Shown piece after piece: positions 1 to 8,298 of a DNA stretch of 15,105 nt. The position numbers and the translations under genes are program-made. The stretch is from Oscillospiraceae bacterium (GTDB lineage Bacteria > Bacillota > Clostridia > Oscillospirales > Ethanoligenentaceae): NCBI GenBank assembly GCA_003518885.1, contig DOXU01000221.1:1-15105 (forward strand), given 5' to 3'. The notes under the pieces were generated by a model that did no database searches, had not been told where the DNA came from, and saw only the letters and a program-made list of their open reading frames with translations. Position 1 is the first letter of the stretch. Each line of letters begins with the position of its first letter.

Positions 1-1472
1 GCGTAAGATGGTGATAGAGGCAGGAGTTGGGATGGAACATATCCTTTCATCCCATAATCAAGGGAAGCAAATCCACGTGTACGAGATTTAAGCGCATCAA
101 AAAAATCATAGACAACTTCATTGAGCGGTAATTCATAATGCAGATCGGCCCGATCAGCATCAAGATAACGGGTATCAATATACATGCCCCGCCGTTCCTG
201 GCAAAGTTCCATTACATTCCCGATGTATTCTTTAGGAGTCAAAATATGCGCCGTAATAACGGGTTCTTCTGCCTGCAATATAGAGTCCGCAGAAGGAAAA
301 TTCGTCGGATTATCAATCATGACTGTTTCCCCATCTGTCTTTTCAATTTTATAGACAACACTCGGTGCCGTTGTAATAAGGTCGAGATTATATTCCCGCT
401 CCAAACGTTCTTGGATAACCTCCATATGAAGCAAACCCAAAAATCCACAACGAAAACCAAACCCCAATGCAATGGATGTCTCAGGCTCGTAAGAAAGAGA
501 AGCATCGTTCAACTGGAGTTTAGAAAGTGCGTCACGCAAATCCCCATATTTGGCACCGTCTGCTGGATAAATACCACAGTAAACCATTGGATTCACTTTT
601 TTATATCCTGGTAAGGGTTCAGATGCCCCATTTTCTACCGTTGTCACAGTATCGCCAACACGGGTATCGGAAACATTTTTAATACTGGCTGTTAAATATC
701 CGACTTCTCCTGCATTTAACGAATCCGCGGGCTGCAAATGCGTAGGAAGCATATACCCCACTTCCACCACTTCAAATTCCGCACCCGTCGCCATCATCTT
801 GATGTGAGTACCCGGAGAAACCGTCCCATCTACCACGCGTAAATAAACAATAACACCCTTGTAGCTATCGTAATATGAGTCAAAAATCAATGCCGTCAGT
901 GGATTTTGGGTGTTTCCTTTTGGTGCCGGAATATATTGAATAATCTGATCCAATACACTTTCAATGTTTATTCCCCGCTTTGCTGAAATAAGAGGCGCTT
1001 CATCCGCCGGAATGCCAATTACCTCTTCAATTTCCGCTTTTACCCGCTCTGGTTCAGCAGAAGGTAAATCGATTTTATTGATGACAGGAACAATTTCCAG
1101 CCCATGGTCCGATGCCAAATAGGTATTAGCAAGTGTTTGCGCTTCAATTCCTTGAGAGGCATCCACAACCAAAATTGCACCCTCACAAGCTGCCAGCGAG
1201 CGGGATACCTCATAATTGAAATCAACATGACCCGGGGTATCGATTAAATTCAACTCATATGTTTCCCCGTCTGTGTGTTGATAAGTCAACTTTACCGCTC
1301 GCGCTTTAATGGTAATACCGCGCTCTCTCTCCAAATCCATATTGTCTAATAATTGAGCTTCCATATCACGCTTTGCCACCGCACTGGTCTTTTCCATCAG
1401 ACGATCGGCCAATGTTGATTTACCGTGGTCAATATGCGCAATAATACAAAAATTCCGAATATGATCTTGCAA
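1..1472 (-). CDS. lepA: Elongation factor 4 (LepA), C-terminus cut by window edge
   Basis: Ribosomal translocase-like GTPase that acts on stalled or mis-translocated ribosomes. About 490 codons are visible; family members are about 600 residues, so roughly 110 C-terminal residues are missing. G1 is AHIDHGKST at residues 12-20, G3 is DTPGH at 78-82 and G4 is NKID at 132-135. The EF4-typical stretch [17 protein letters not shown] is also present. The start is a TTG at 1472-1470, because translation opens [19 protein letters not shown] as LepA proteins do, and GGAGGGAG lies about six bases upstream. No ATG fits. It follows rsmA after a 59 bp gap and is probably co-transcribed. The last ~8 codons at the window edge (LPLSPSYA) do not resemble the conserved VKLDILLNGE-like segment expected there and are probably sequence error. 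Confidence 0.95.
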   Translation of the reverse strand, partial: MQDHIRNFCIIAHIDHGKSTLADRLMEKTSAVAKRDMEAQLLDNMDLERERGITIKARAVKLTYQHTDGETYELNLIDTPGHVDFNYEVSRSLAACEGAILVVDASQGIEAQTLANTYLASDHGLEIVPVINKIDLPSAEPERVKAEIEEVIGIPADEAPLISAKRGINIESVLDQIIQYIPAPKGNTQNPLTALIFDSYYDSYKGVIVYLRVVDGTVSPGTHIKMMATGAEFEVVEVGYMLPTHLQPADSLNAGEVGYLTASIKNVSDTRVGDTVTTVENGASEPLPGYKKVNPMVYCGIYPADGAKYGDLRDALSKLQLNDASLSYEPETSIALGFGFRCGFLGLLHMEVIQERLEREYNLDLITTAPSVVYKIEKTDGETVMIDNPTNFPSADSILQAEEPVITAHILTPKEYIGNVMELCQERRGMYIDTRYLDADRADLHYELPLNEVVYDFFDALKSRTRGFASLDYGMKGYVPSQLLPLSPSY

Positions 1473-1531
1473 GGAACTCCCTCCAAATCTATCAGCAGAT
1501 ACAAAAAAATTTTATGTTTAATTCGAAACCA

Positions 1532-2380
1532 TCAGCGACCAATAGCATCAGCTAATGCAGAAAATTCTGCCAATGTCAGCTGTTCTGCGCGCTTTGTCTC
1601 CAGCACCCCAGAAGCCTGAAATGCCCCTACGAGATCCTGTTTTGCAATTCCCAATCCCGCCGAAAGTGCTCCACGTAGCATTTTTCGCCTTTGCGCAAAC
1701 GCTGCACGGATAACACGGAAGAGAAGCTTCTCATCCTTCACTTCGATCGGCGGTTTTTTTCGTACGTCCATACGAATTACGCAGCTGTCCACTTTAGGAC
1801 GAGGCAAAAAAGAAGAGGCCGGGACATCAAAAAGCTGTTGTGGCTGTGCATAATAGTGCACGGCCAAGCTAATGGCTCCAGCTTTCCTAGTACCCGGCTC
1901 TGCACAAATACGCTCCCCTGCTTCTTTTTGTACCATGGCTGTTATTGCTGTAATATTCAGTCTGGATTCCAATAGACGCATCAATAGAGGAGAGGTAATG
2001 TAATAAGGCAAGTTTGCACACACAACGACGGGTCCATCAAATTCACGTGCAATAAGTTCTGAAAGATCTGCTTTTAAGGCATCCCCTTCTACCACATGTA
2101 CAGCATCAAATCCATGAAGTGTTTCCTTCAATACGGGAAACAGACGTTGATCCAATTCCATTGCAACAACCTTTGGAAAAAGGCGAGCCAACTCTACTGT
2201 AAGTACGCCTATCCCTGGCCCAATCTCTAATACACCAACAGCATCATCCGTGCCACTCAATTCCGCCATCTGCGGACAAACAGAGGAATCAACCAAAAAA
2301 TTCTGCCCAAGCGATTTTGAAAAGTGAAATCCATGACGTGCTAACAAGCCTTTAACCACGATCGGATTGGCAAGTTCCAT
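1532..2380 (-). CDS. rsmA: 16S rRNA (adenine1518/1519-N6)-dimethyltransferase RsmA/KsgA
   Basis: Dimethylates two adjacent adenines near the 3' end of 16S rRNA late in 30S assembly, using SAM. The protein has 282 residues, normal for the family. Visible motifs are the N-terminal KSLGQNFL at 22-29, the SAM-binding loop EIGPGIG at 52-58, the acidic residue pair region MELD at 74-77, the GDAL motif at 99-102 and the catalytic NLPY at 123-126. The start ATG has GGAGG nine bases upstream. The gene lies between the LysR gene (69 bp gap) and lepA (59 bp gap) on the same strand. I see no strong terminator in either gap, so read-through from the cysE promoter is possible. Loss of this enzyme gives kasugamycin resistance in other bacteria. 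Confidence 0.96.
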   Translation of the reverse strand: MELANPIVVKGLLARHGFHFSKSLGQNFLVDSSVCPQMAELSGTDDAVGVLEIGPGIGVLTVELARLFPKVVAMELDQRLFPVLKETLHGFDAVHVVEGDALKADLSELIAREFDGPVVVCANLPYYITSPLLMRLLESRLNITAITAMVQKEAGERICAEPGTRKAGAISLAVHYYAQPQQLFDVPASSFLPRPKVDSCVIRMDVRKKPPIEVKDEKLLFRVIRAAFAQRRKMLRGALSAGLGIAKQDLVGAFQASGVLETKRAEQLTLAEFSALADAIGR

Positions 2381-2449
2381 TCCGCATTTCCTCCGATTTT
2401 TTAATACACATAAAAATGGCGATTTTCCATTAAACTGATCAGCAATTTT

Positions 2450-3364
2450 TTACTCTGGTGGATGCTCTTTTTCCAATGCGTCTTTAAGCTCTTCAAGATA
2501 ACAAGAAGCCAAATGGCTCAAGCTTAAATTCTTGTGTGCTATCCACCCCACTGTCATCGATTCATCGACTCGTAAGGGCACAGCCACAATATCTGCATTC
2601 AATTCAGCACTAAGAACTCCTGTTGAAATGGTATACCCATCCAGTCCAATGAGGCAATTGAATAAAGTGGCACGATCATTCACATAAATATTCTTCTGAT
2701 GTGTCATCGTACTCAAGATCTCCTCGGAAAAATGAAATGAGTTATACTCCCCTTGTTCATAAGATAAATAAGGCAGCTCTTCCAAATCCTCTAAAGTAAG
2801 GAATGGACGCGATGCCAGTTTATTTTGTGCACTTAAAAACACATGAGGAGTAGCCTTAAATAACGGGTGAAAATCCAAATCGTTTTCCAAAAACAACTTA
2901 TTTAGAACCTTGGCATTAAATGGATTCCGATACAGGATCCCCACTTCACTACGCAAATAACGTACATCTTGAATAATCTCGTATGTGCGTGTTTCGGAGA
3001 TGGTGCAATCATACGTAGTTAGACCTTGATGGCGAATTAAAGCAATAAAAGCACTAACGGCAAAAGAATAATGCTGGGTTGAAACAGAAAATTGTCTTTT
3101 TGCCGACCTATGATGCAAATAGTGCTCCTCTAACAAATTGCACTGTTCTACTACCTGCCTTGCATAGCCTAAAAACTCCATACCCTCTGGCGAAGGAGTA
3201 ATACCCCTATTGCTACGAACAAAAATAGAAATATCCATTTCTGTTTCCAGCTGATGAACAGCATTGGAAAGGCTGGGTTGCGTAATAAAGAGCCGCTTTG
3301 CTGCCTCATTAATCGAGCCGCAATGCGCCACCTCAATCACATATTTCAGTTGCTGAAGTGTCAT
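2450..3364 (-). CDS. LysR-family transcriptional regulator
   Basis: DNA-binding regulator of 304 residues, the usual LysR length. Residues 1-60 form the winged helix-turn-helix (LQQLKYVIEVAHCGSINEAAKRLFITQPSLSNAV), followed by the linker helix. From about residue 90 comes a substrate-binding domain that senses a small molecule. The start ATG is 25 bp after the cysS stop, with AAAGG about eight bases upstream. A LysR gene is normally divergent from its targets; this one sits inside a cysE-cysS-led gene run on the same strand. That suggests control of sulfur or cysteine metabolism, in the way CysB or CysL act elsewhere, but this is inferred from position only. The ligand, the operator and any autoregulation cannot be read from the sequence. 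Confidence 0.93.
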   Translation of the reverse strand: MTLQQLKYVIEVAHCGSINEAAKRLFITQPSLSNAVHQLETEMDISIFVRSNRGITPSPEGMEFLGYARQVVEQCNLLEEHYLHHRSAKRQFSVSTQHYSFAVSAFIALIRHQGLTTYDCTISETRTYEIIQDVRYLRSEVGILYRNPFNAKVLNKLFLENDLDFHPLFKATPHVFLSAQNKLASRPFLTLEDLEELPYLSYEQGEYNSFHFSEEILSTMTHQKNIYVNDRATLFNCLIGLDGYTISTGVLSAELNADIVAVPLRVDESMTVGWIAHKNLSLSHLASCYLEELKDALEKEHPPE

Positions 3365-3389
3365 GTCTAGGGCCTTTCAAAATCACCTT

Positions 3390-4778
3390 TTACTTCTTTT
3401 GATATTCCCACTTTACTCCTTGTGGTGTATCCTTTAACTCAATTCCACGCGCCTTCAATTCATCGCGGATTTCATCTGCCGCTTTGTAATTCTTATCTTT
3501 TCTAGCTTGCTGTCTTTTGGCGATAAGCGCTTCCACTTCATCGTCCAACGACTGCTCTTTACGCTCATACAAAAGCCCCAAGATGTTACAATACAAATCA
3601 AATTCTTTTTGCGCCGCAGCAATCCACATTTTATCTGTTTTACCATCTGCCAAAGCTGTATTAATTTCTTTTACCAATTCAAATAAGACAGAAATCGCGT
3701 CAGCCGTATTCAAATCGTCGTCCATAGCCTTTTCAAACTTTTCATGAAAAGCCTTGAATACATGAACATCTTCAGTCTTTACATTGCCTTCAGGTAAAGC
3801 ATCATGCAACGCTTGGCGACAATGATACAACCTGTTCAGAGCTGCAACGCATTGCTCCAAAATGGCCCGACTATAATTAACAGGTGTGCGATAATGTGCA
3901 GACAGCATTAAAAAACGAATAGGTTCGTATCCATATTTTTCTGCTGCATTCCGCACGGTTATGAAATTGCCCAAAGATTTCGACATCTTATGATTATCAA
4001 TGTTGATATACCCATTATGCATCCAGTAGTGCGCAAACTGTTTATCGTTTGCACATTCACTCTGTGCAATCTCGTTTTCATGATGTGGAAAAATCAGATC
4101 TTGTCCACCCCCATGGATGTCGATTGTTGTGCCAAGAAAATGCCTGGCCATAGCAGAACACTCAATGTGCCACCCTGGTCTGCCTTCTCCCCATGGAGAG
4201 TCCCATTTAGGCTCACCAGGTTTAGCTGCCTTCCAAAGAGCAAAATCCATAGGGTCTTTTTTGCTCTCGTTTAAATTAACCCGAGCGCCTGCTTCCAAAT
4301 CCTCCAGTGGCTGATGCGAGAGTTTTCCATATTCTTTAAATGCACGTGTGTGGAAATAAACGTCCCCATTAGCTGCATAAGCATACCCTTTCTCCACCAA
4401 AGAGGAAATCAGGGCAATAATATCAGCGATATTCTCCGTAGCACGTGGGCGAAACGTTGCCGGTTGAATATTCAGGCCTTTAGCGTCTTCATCATACGCC
4501 GCAATATATTTTGCCGCCACATCCGCAACTTTTACGCCCTCTTCTTTAGCACGACGGATCATTTTATCATCTACATCCGTAAAATTTTGGGCAAAAAGAA
4601 CCCGATAGCCTTGATACTCCAAATAGCGACGCAGGGCATCAAAAACAACCATCGGCCTGGCATTGCCAATATGAATAAAGTTATATACAGTAGGTCCACA
4701 AGTGTAAATACGAACCTCACCAGGCTTTATGGGAATAAACTCTTCTTTTTTCCGTGTGAGGGTATTATAAATTTTCAT
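3390..4778 (-). CDS. cysS: Cysteinyl-tRNA synthetase
   Basis: Class I aminoacyl-tRNA synthetase that charges tRNA-Cys in the cytoplasm. It has 462 residues, a normal length. Motifs in order are the zinc ligand C27 in YTCGPTVYN, the HIGH-like HIGN at 36-39, further zinc ligands C207 (WHIEC), H232 and E236 (HHENE), and KMSKS at 264-268. An anticodon-recognition C-terminal region follows. I chose ATG at 4778 over an upstream in-frame TTG at 4808, because translation from ATG begins MKIYNTLT as in the family and AGGAG lies about 12 bases ahead of it. The start overlaps the end of cysE by 14 bp, so the two genes are probably translationally coupled under the T-box leader. Confidence 0.97.
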   Translation of the reverse strand: MKIYNTLTRKKEEFIPIKPGEVRIYTCGPTVYNFIHIGNARPMVVFDALRRYLEYQGYRVLFAQNFTDVDDKMIRRAKEEGVKVADVAAKYIAAYDEDAKGLNIQPATFRPRATENIADIIALISSLVEKGYAYAANGDVYFHTRAFKEYGKLSHQPLEDLEAGARVNLNESKKDPMDFALWKAAKPGEPKWDSPWGEGRPGWHIECSAMARHFLGTTIDIHGGGQDLIFPHHENEIAQSECANDKQFAHYWMHNGYINIDNHKMSKSLGNFITVRNAAEKYGYEPIRFLMLSAHYRTPVNYSRAILEQCVAALNRLYHCRQALHDALPEGNVKTEDVHVFKAFHEKFEKAMDDDLNTADAISVLFELVKEINTALADGKTDKMWIAAAQKEFDLYCNILGLLYERKEQSLDDEVEALIAKRQQARKDKNYKAADEIRDELKARGIELKDTPQGVKWEYQKK

Positions 4779-5433
4779 AATATCGTTTTTCTCCTCTTTG
4801 CCGTTCAAACTGTTTTTGCAGAGAATGAAGCTGCACTCTTAATTGACAAAGCTCTTGTGAAACAGGGTCTGGAATATGAATCTGATCCAATTCCTCCCCA
4901 TCACTAAAGACTCGCTCCCCGCGAATGCGTACAACTCGCGCAGGTACGCCAACCGCGGTAGATCTAGGTGGCACATCGATCAATACTAATGCATTGGCAC
5001 CCACCTTGGCATGATCTCCGATATTCACTGGCCCAAGGACCTTTGCCCCTGAACCCACCATGACATGGGAACCCAGGGTGGGATGCCGTTTCCCCGTATC
5101 CTTACCTGTTCCGCCCAATGTGACTCCCTGATAAAGGGTGCAATAATCGCCAACCTCGGCCGTTTCTCCGATTACGACACCCATTCCATGATCAATAAAT
5201 AATCCTTTTCCAATCGTTGCACCTGGATGAATTTCAATACCGGTAAAAAAACGGCCAAGCTGTGAAACCCATCTTGCAAACCCAAAACGATGATGTTTAT
5301 ACAGCCAATGGGAGACACGGTAATAAAGAACGGCGTGAAAACCCGCATAGAGAAAAAACACCTCTATGTCCGAGCGTGCAGCCGGGTCACGTTTCCTGAT
5401 AGAACGCAAATCTTCACGAATACGGCGAAACAT
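4765..5433 (-). CDS. cysE: Serine O-acetyltransferase
   Basis: Transfers acetyl from acetyl-CoA to L-serine, giving O-acetylserine, the acceptor for sulfide in cysteine synthesis. It has 222 residues, like the short Gram-positive form. An N-terminal helical part (about 1-60) with DPAAR at 16-20 is followed by the left-handed beta-helix of hexapeptide repeats (about 65-175). The catalytic Asp-His pair is D81-H82 in [12 protein letters not shown]. The [19 protein letters not shown] loop is typical of CysE. The tail (about 185-222) is rich in Q, L and R and looks helical. The start ATG has AAGGGGG upstream. It is the first gene after the T-box leader. No cysK is present in the window. Confidence 0.96.
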   Translation of the reverse strand: MFRRIREDLRSIRKRDPAARSDIEVFFLYAGFHAVLYYRVSHWLYKHHRFGFARWVSQLGRFFTGIEIHPGATIGKGLFIDHGMGVVIGETAEVGDYCTLYQGVTLGGTGKDTGKRHPTLGSHVMVGSGAKVLGPVNIGDHAKVGANALVLIDVPPRSTAVGVPARVVRIRGERVFSDGEELDQIHIPDPVSQELCQLRVQLHSLQKQFERQRGEKRYYENL

Positions 5434-5506
5434 TCTCTTTCCCCCTTATAAAAACAAAAAGTGTGCACGAAATATTCTCGTCTTTAAAGCTGTGTTTTCT
5501 TTATTT

Positions 5507-5569
5507 AAAATAAATAAACCGCAGGACAAAAACTATGCCTTCCTTGCCGAAGGCGGATTTTGTCCGCGG
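5507..5569 (-). terminator. T-box regulated terminator before cysE
   Basis: On the minus strand the arm CCGCGGACAAAA (5569-5558) can pair with TTTTTGTCCTGCGG (5532-5519) with one bulged base. An inner GCCTTC/GAAGGC stem lies between the arms. A T-rich run TTTATTTATTTT follows. The 5' arm includes the 3' part of the T-box core, so antiterminator and terminator exclude each other, as expected for this class. Confidence 0.85.
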
Positions 5570-5770
5570 TTCCACTTCGATTTTTACTCAAATAGGCTCA
5601 TAACGGGGCCAAGCCGAACAAAGATACCGGAGATTTACATCAATCTTCTTCCCTTTGTCTGCTCCCGAGGGCACTTCCTCGTCATTTCCTGCAAGATGCT
5701 CGCAGCTTGAAACATCTATTCTCTGTTCAGAAAACAAACGACTACTTTCCCCGTTCAACGCATTTATCCT
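5507..5770 (-). promoter_or_regulatory. T-box riboswitch (tRNA-Cys) leader of cysE-cysS
   Basis: This accounts for most of the 425 bp gene-free stretch between the membrane protein gene and cysE. On the minus strand the T-box core AAGTGGAACCGCGG lies at 5577-5564, matching the AGGGUGGNACCGCG consensus that pairs with the acceptor end of uncharged tRNA. Upstream there is a Stem I-like region with AAAGTAG, an AGAGAA segment and a CTGCGAG-type apical loop. The codon TGC (5673-5671, in GAAGTGCCC) is the best specifier candidate and would read Cys. A terminator follows the core. Uncharged tRNA-Cys should stabilise the antiterminator and let transcription enter cysE and cysS. The Stem I fold was judged by eye and its exact borders are approximate. 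Confidence 0.88.
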
Positions 5771-5776
5771 TATTGC

Positions 5777-5804
5777 AGTATAGCAGAATCATTGAAAAAT
5801 GCAA
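5777..5804 (-). promoter_or_regulatory. Sigma-A type promoter of the cysE operon
   Basis: On the minus strand TTGCAT (5804-5799) and TATACT (5782-5777) are separated by 16 bp, with TGC just before the -10 (an extended -10). The predicted start near 5770 lies just ahead of T-box Stem I. It is about 55 bp after the stop of the upstream membrane protein gene, so the operon has its own promoter. Confidence 0.75.
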
Positions 5805-5858
5805 CCCATTAAATGTATTTTCCAAGTCCAACAAAATTTTTAGCGAGTCAAATTGCTT

Positions 5859-6680
5859 CTATTTTGCTAATATCTTCGTATTTTTTATAAAAAATACAGA
5901 AAACATTTGCACAAGGGCATAAATAGAAAGAACAAGAATCAACACAATAGAGAACCAATCGACTGTTATGTTATGTGCGCCTATGCAGGAAGCAATGATC
6001 TGCGGGACTGTAGAAAGGATGCCCAAAAAAACAGAAAGCAATCCAAAAGAAAGGAGACCTTTCATTTCGTGTCCATTTTTCACTTCCGCCACAGAGCGTG
6101 CATGATAATAGAAAAAGAGCATAAAACTGATCATTTGCAATGTTTCAAACAAAGCGGCCGGAATACTAATAATGGTGGTAAAACTCATCCACCTCACAAT
6201 AAGGTGAAGAATTGCCCAGAGCACAGGAATCAATGCTACCAGTGCGGCAGAATGCATCTGTGTCCCTTTTCGTAAATGTGCCGCCTGCCACGCAAAATAA
6301 ACGGCGGATGCTAGCGCAAACAAGCCATCTAAAAAGGCACCCGCACTAGAGGATACCGCAATAACTTGAACAAACCGTTCCACCCCATATACTGCCAGCA
6401 CTATGGCACTTACTATACTTAAAAAACAAAGTGCCATATTTTTGGCTGGTACAGATGAATGAGAAGACAGCCGTTTGGAACAAAGCGGTAGTACCAATAG
6501 CAGAACAACAAAAACAAGAGTCAAAATATTGAGCGCATACATCGGCAAAGAATAATTTCCTATATAGAACCCCGTAGCTGGATCAACACAAAAATAGACA
6601 AGAAATGTTCTTAATACAACAGTTGAAATAATACCCGCCAAAAGAATAGCCAGCAATACAGCAGGCAAAATTTTACGCAT
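5859..6680 (-). CDS. Predicted integral membrane protein with about eight helices, function unknown
   Basis: I do not recognise this 273-residue protein. It is very hydrophobic, with about eight predicted membrane segments, for example near residues 5-30, 43-62, 80-100, 112-135, 145-168, 180-200, 210-235 and 243-263. Loops are short and no catalytic motif or soluble domain is apparent. The frame could open earlier (to 6758), but the ATG at 6680 begins MRKILPAVLLAILL, a natural first helix, and has AGGGGG and AGGA just upstream. The longer frame would also contain the stem-loop after gltA. It lies 100 bp after gltA and before the cysE promoter, on the same strand as both. Neither neighbour suggests a role. 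Confidence 0.75.
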   Translation of the reverse strand: MRKILPAVLLAILLAGIISTVVLRTFLVYFCVDPATGFYIGNYSLPMYALNILTLVFVVLLLVLPLCSKRLSSHSSVPAKNMALCFLSIVSAIVLAVYGVERFVQVIAVSSSAGAFLDGLFALASAVYFAWQAAHLRKGTQMHSAALVALIPVLWAILHLIVRWMSFTTIISIPAALFETLQMISFMLFFYYHARSVAEVKNGHEMKGLLSFGLLSVFLGILSTVPQIIASCIGAHNITVDWFSIVLILVLSIYALVQMFSVFFIKNTKILAK

Positions 6681-6695
6681 GCTTCCTGTCCCCCT

Positions 6696-6727
6696 AAAAT
6701 AATACATTCTGCCATGAAAGCAGAATG
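6696..6727 (-). terminator. Stem-loop after gltA, possible terminator
   Basis: On the minus strand an exact 8-bp stem CATTCTGC (6727-6720) and GCAGAATG (6712-6705) with a 7-base loop is followed by TATTATTTT. The stem is short and the T-run is broken, so termination may be partial. It sits 53 bp after the gltA stop and 16 bp before the start region of the membrane protein gene. Confidence 0.45.
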
Positions 6728-6780
6728 AAATAAACGACATATGTGCAAAATGCGGCATATTCAGCCAACAAGTTTACAAT

Positions 6781-8181
6781 TTAAATGATTGTTTTTCTCT
6801 CCTGAATCTGTACATACGGTTGACTGCGAGAAACCGATTTATATGCTGGGCGCATAATTCTTTTTCCGGTTGTCATTTCCTCAATGCGGTGTGCACACCA
6901 ACCCACAATTCGAGCAACCGCAAACAGTGGCGTATAGAGATCCGTAGGAATCCCCAAAATTTTATAAACCATACCAGAATACATATCTACATTTGCACAG
7001 ATAAACTTGTCGCTCCCTTTAACTTCATGAAAAATGGCCGGCGAGAGTCTTTCCACCGCCTCGAGCAAATGAAACTCTTCTGCATATTCCGTTTTATCAG
7101 CAAGTTTACCAGCATATAACTTCAAAATTTCCGCTCGTGGATCAGAAATGGTATAAACAGCATGCCCCATACCATAAATCAAACCCGCGCCATCACCCAC
7201 TTCTCCTCTTAAAAGTTTACGCAAAAAATCTGAAATTTCATCATCATTATTCCAATTTTTTACGCCTTCTTTGATGAACTCCAACATTTCTGTCACTTTA
7301 ATATTTGCTCCACCATGACGTGGCCCTTTTAAGCTGCCAATTGCTGCAGAAATAGCTGAATATGTATCTGATCCTGTGGAAGAGAGTACGCGACAGGTAA
7401 AACTAGAATTATTCCCTCCACCATGCTCTGCATGTAGCATCAAACATAAATCTAAAAGTTTTGCCTCTTCACTAGTGAACTGTTCATCCGGACGCATGGT
7501 TGCCAAAATGCTCTCCGCTGTAGAATGTCCGGGCTTCAAAGGATGCAAAAATAACGTTTCATTATCAAAACGACGACGTTTTACCTGATAAGCATTTACC
7601 ATCATGGTTGGCATACGTGCAATAAGCAAAATAGATTGCCTTAAAACATTTTGCAAGGAATTTTCTTCCGGATTCTTATCATATGAATAAAGGGAAAGGA
7701 CTGAACGGCCAAGTTGATTCATAATATTGGACGAGGTCGCCTTCATCATTACATCTTCCGTAAAATCACGTGGCAATTCTCTACAAGATGCAAGCAGTTT
7801 GGTAAAATCATCGAGTGTCTGTGCATCTGGCAAATAGCCAAACAGCAATAACCAAATGGTTTCCTCAAAACCAAATCGGTCATCCGCCCGGCACCCTTTT
7901 ACCAAGTCCCGGATACTAATACCACGATAAATCAAATCACCAGGAACTGGTAGCTTTTCTCCCTCGTCAATCAAATATCCGTGAACATTGCAAATACGCG
8001 TTAAACCCGCCAAAACACCCGTTTCATCTTCATTACGAAGGCCACGTTTTACATGATAGGTTTTAAAGAGTTCGGGGGCAATAGAGTTGTATCTTTGAAA
8101 TTTATCACATAGATTTTTAATGGTTTCTGCATTGATGCCGCCAGGATATTCTTTTGTATTCTGTGTTTTATTTTCCAGCAT
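6781..8181 (-). CDS. gltA: Citrate synthase
   Basis: Condenses oxaloacetate and acetyl-CoA to citrate, here most likely for glutamate synthesis in an anaerobe with a partial TCA cycle. It has 466 residues; the family core is about 370-430, and the extra length is an N-terminal segment before about residue 45. The active site is complete: His253 in LHAEHGGG, His340 in GMGHAVY and Asp399 in NVDMYSG. The anion-binding PRHGGAN is at 287-293. The ATG has GAGG about ten bases upstream. It is divergent from spoIID and has its own promoter. Methylcitrate synthase is a related possibility, but no prp genes are nearby. No citrate-cycle partner such as aconitase or isocitrate dehydrogenase is in the window. 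Confidence 0.93.
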   Translation of the reverse strand: MLENKTQNTKEYPGGINAETIKNLCDKFQRYNSIAPELFKTYHVKRGLRNEDETGVLAGLTRICNVHGYLIDEGEKLPVPGDLIYRGISIRDLVKGCRADDRFGFEETIWLLLFGYLPDAQTLDDFTKLLASCRELPRDFTEDVMMKATSSNIMNQLGRSVLSLYSYDKNPEENSLQNVLRQSILLIARMPTMMVNAYQVKRRRFDNETLFLHPLKPGHSTAESILATMRPDEQFTSEEAKLLDLCLMLHAEHGGGNNSSFTCRVLSSTGSDTYSAISAAIGSLKGPRHGGANIKVTEMLEFIKEGVKNWNNDDEISDFLRKLLRGEVGDGAGLIYGMGHAVYTISDPRAEILKLYAGKLADKTEYAEEFHLLEAVERLSPAIFHEVKGSDKFICANVDMYSGMVYKILGIPTDLYTPLFAVARIVGWCAHRIEEMTTGKRIMRPAYKSVSRSQPYVQIQERKTII

Positions 8182-8252
8182 ATTTTCTGTACCTCATTGT
8201 GCAGACACAGCATCTGTCTTCATGATCTCGATTAAATTAATATATATCTACT

Positions 8253-8282
8253 ATTTTACCGCAAATTGAGGCACTCCGTCAA
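8253..8282 (-). promoter_or_regulatory. Candidate sigma-A promoter of gltA
   Basis: On the minus strand TTGACG (8282-8277) and TAAAAT (8258-8253) are 18 bp apart, each one mismatch from consensus. The start would be near 8246, giving a leader of about 65 bases. It lies in the 117 bp region shared with divergent spoIID, so the two genes' control regions overlap. Confidence 0.5.
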
Positions 8283-8298
8283 GAGGAAAGATAAAAAT

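Noticed and set aside
138..614. A 158-codon open frame on the + strand
   Set aside because: It lies antisense to lepA, whose protein is clearly conserved in the opposite frame; no ribosome-binding site and an unlikely composition.
2415..2431. Stem AATGG/CCATT after the LysR gene as a terminator
   Set aside because: Only five pairs, a 7-base loop and three T; too weak to call.
4779..4808. Upstream TTG start for cysS
   Set aside because: It would add ten residues with no family resemblance and would place the AGGAG site inside the coding region.
4314..4907. A 197-codon open frame on the + strand
   Set aside because: Antisense to cysS and the end of cysE, both with intact family motifs; no sign of its own conservation.
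8221..8298. A sigma-E promoter for spoIID
   Set aside because: Expected from biology, but no ATATT-type -35 with a CATACANT-type -10 at the right spacing is visible.
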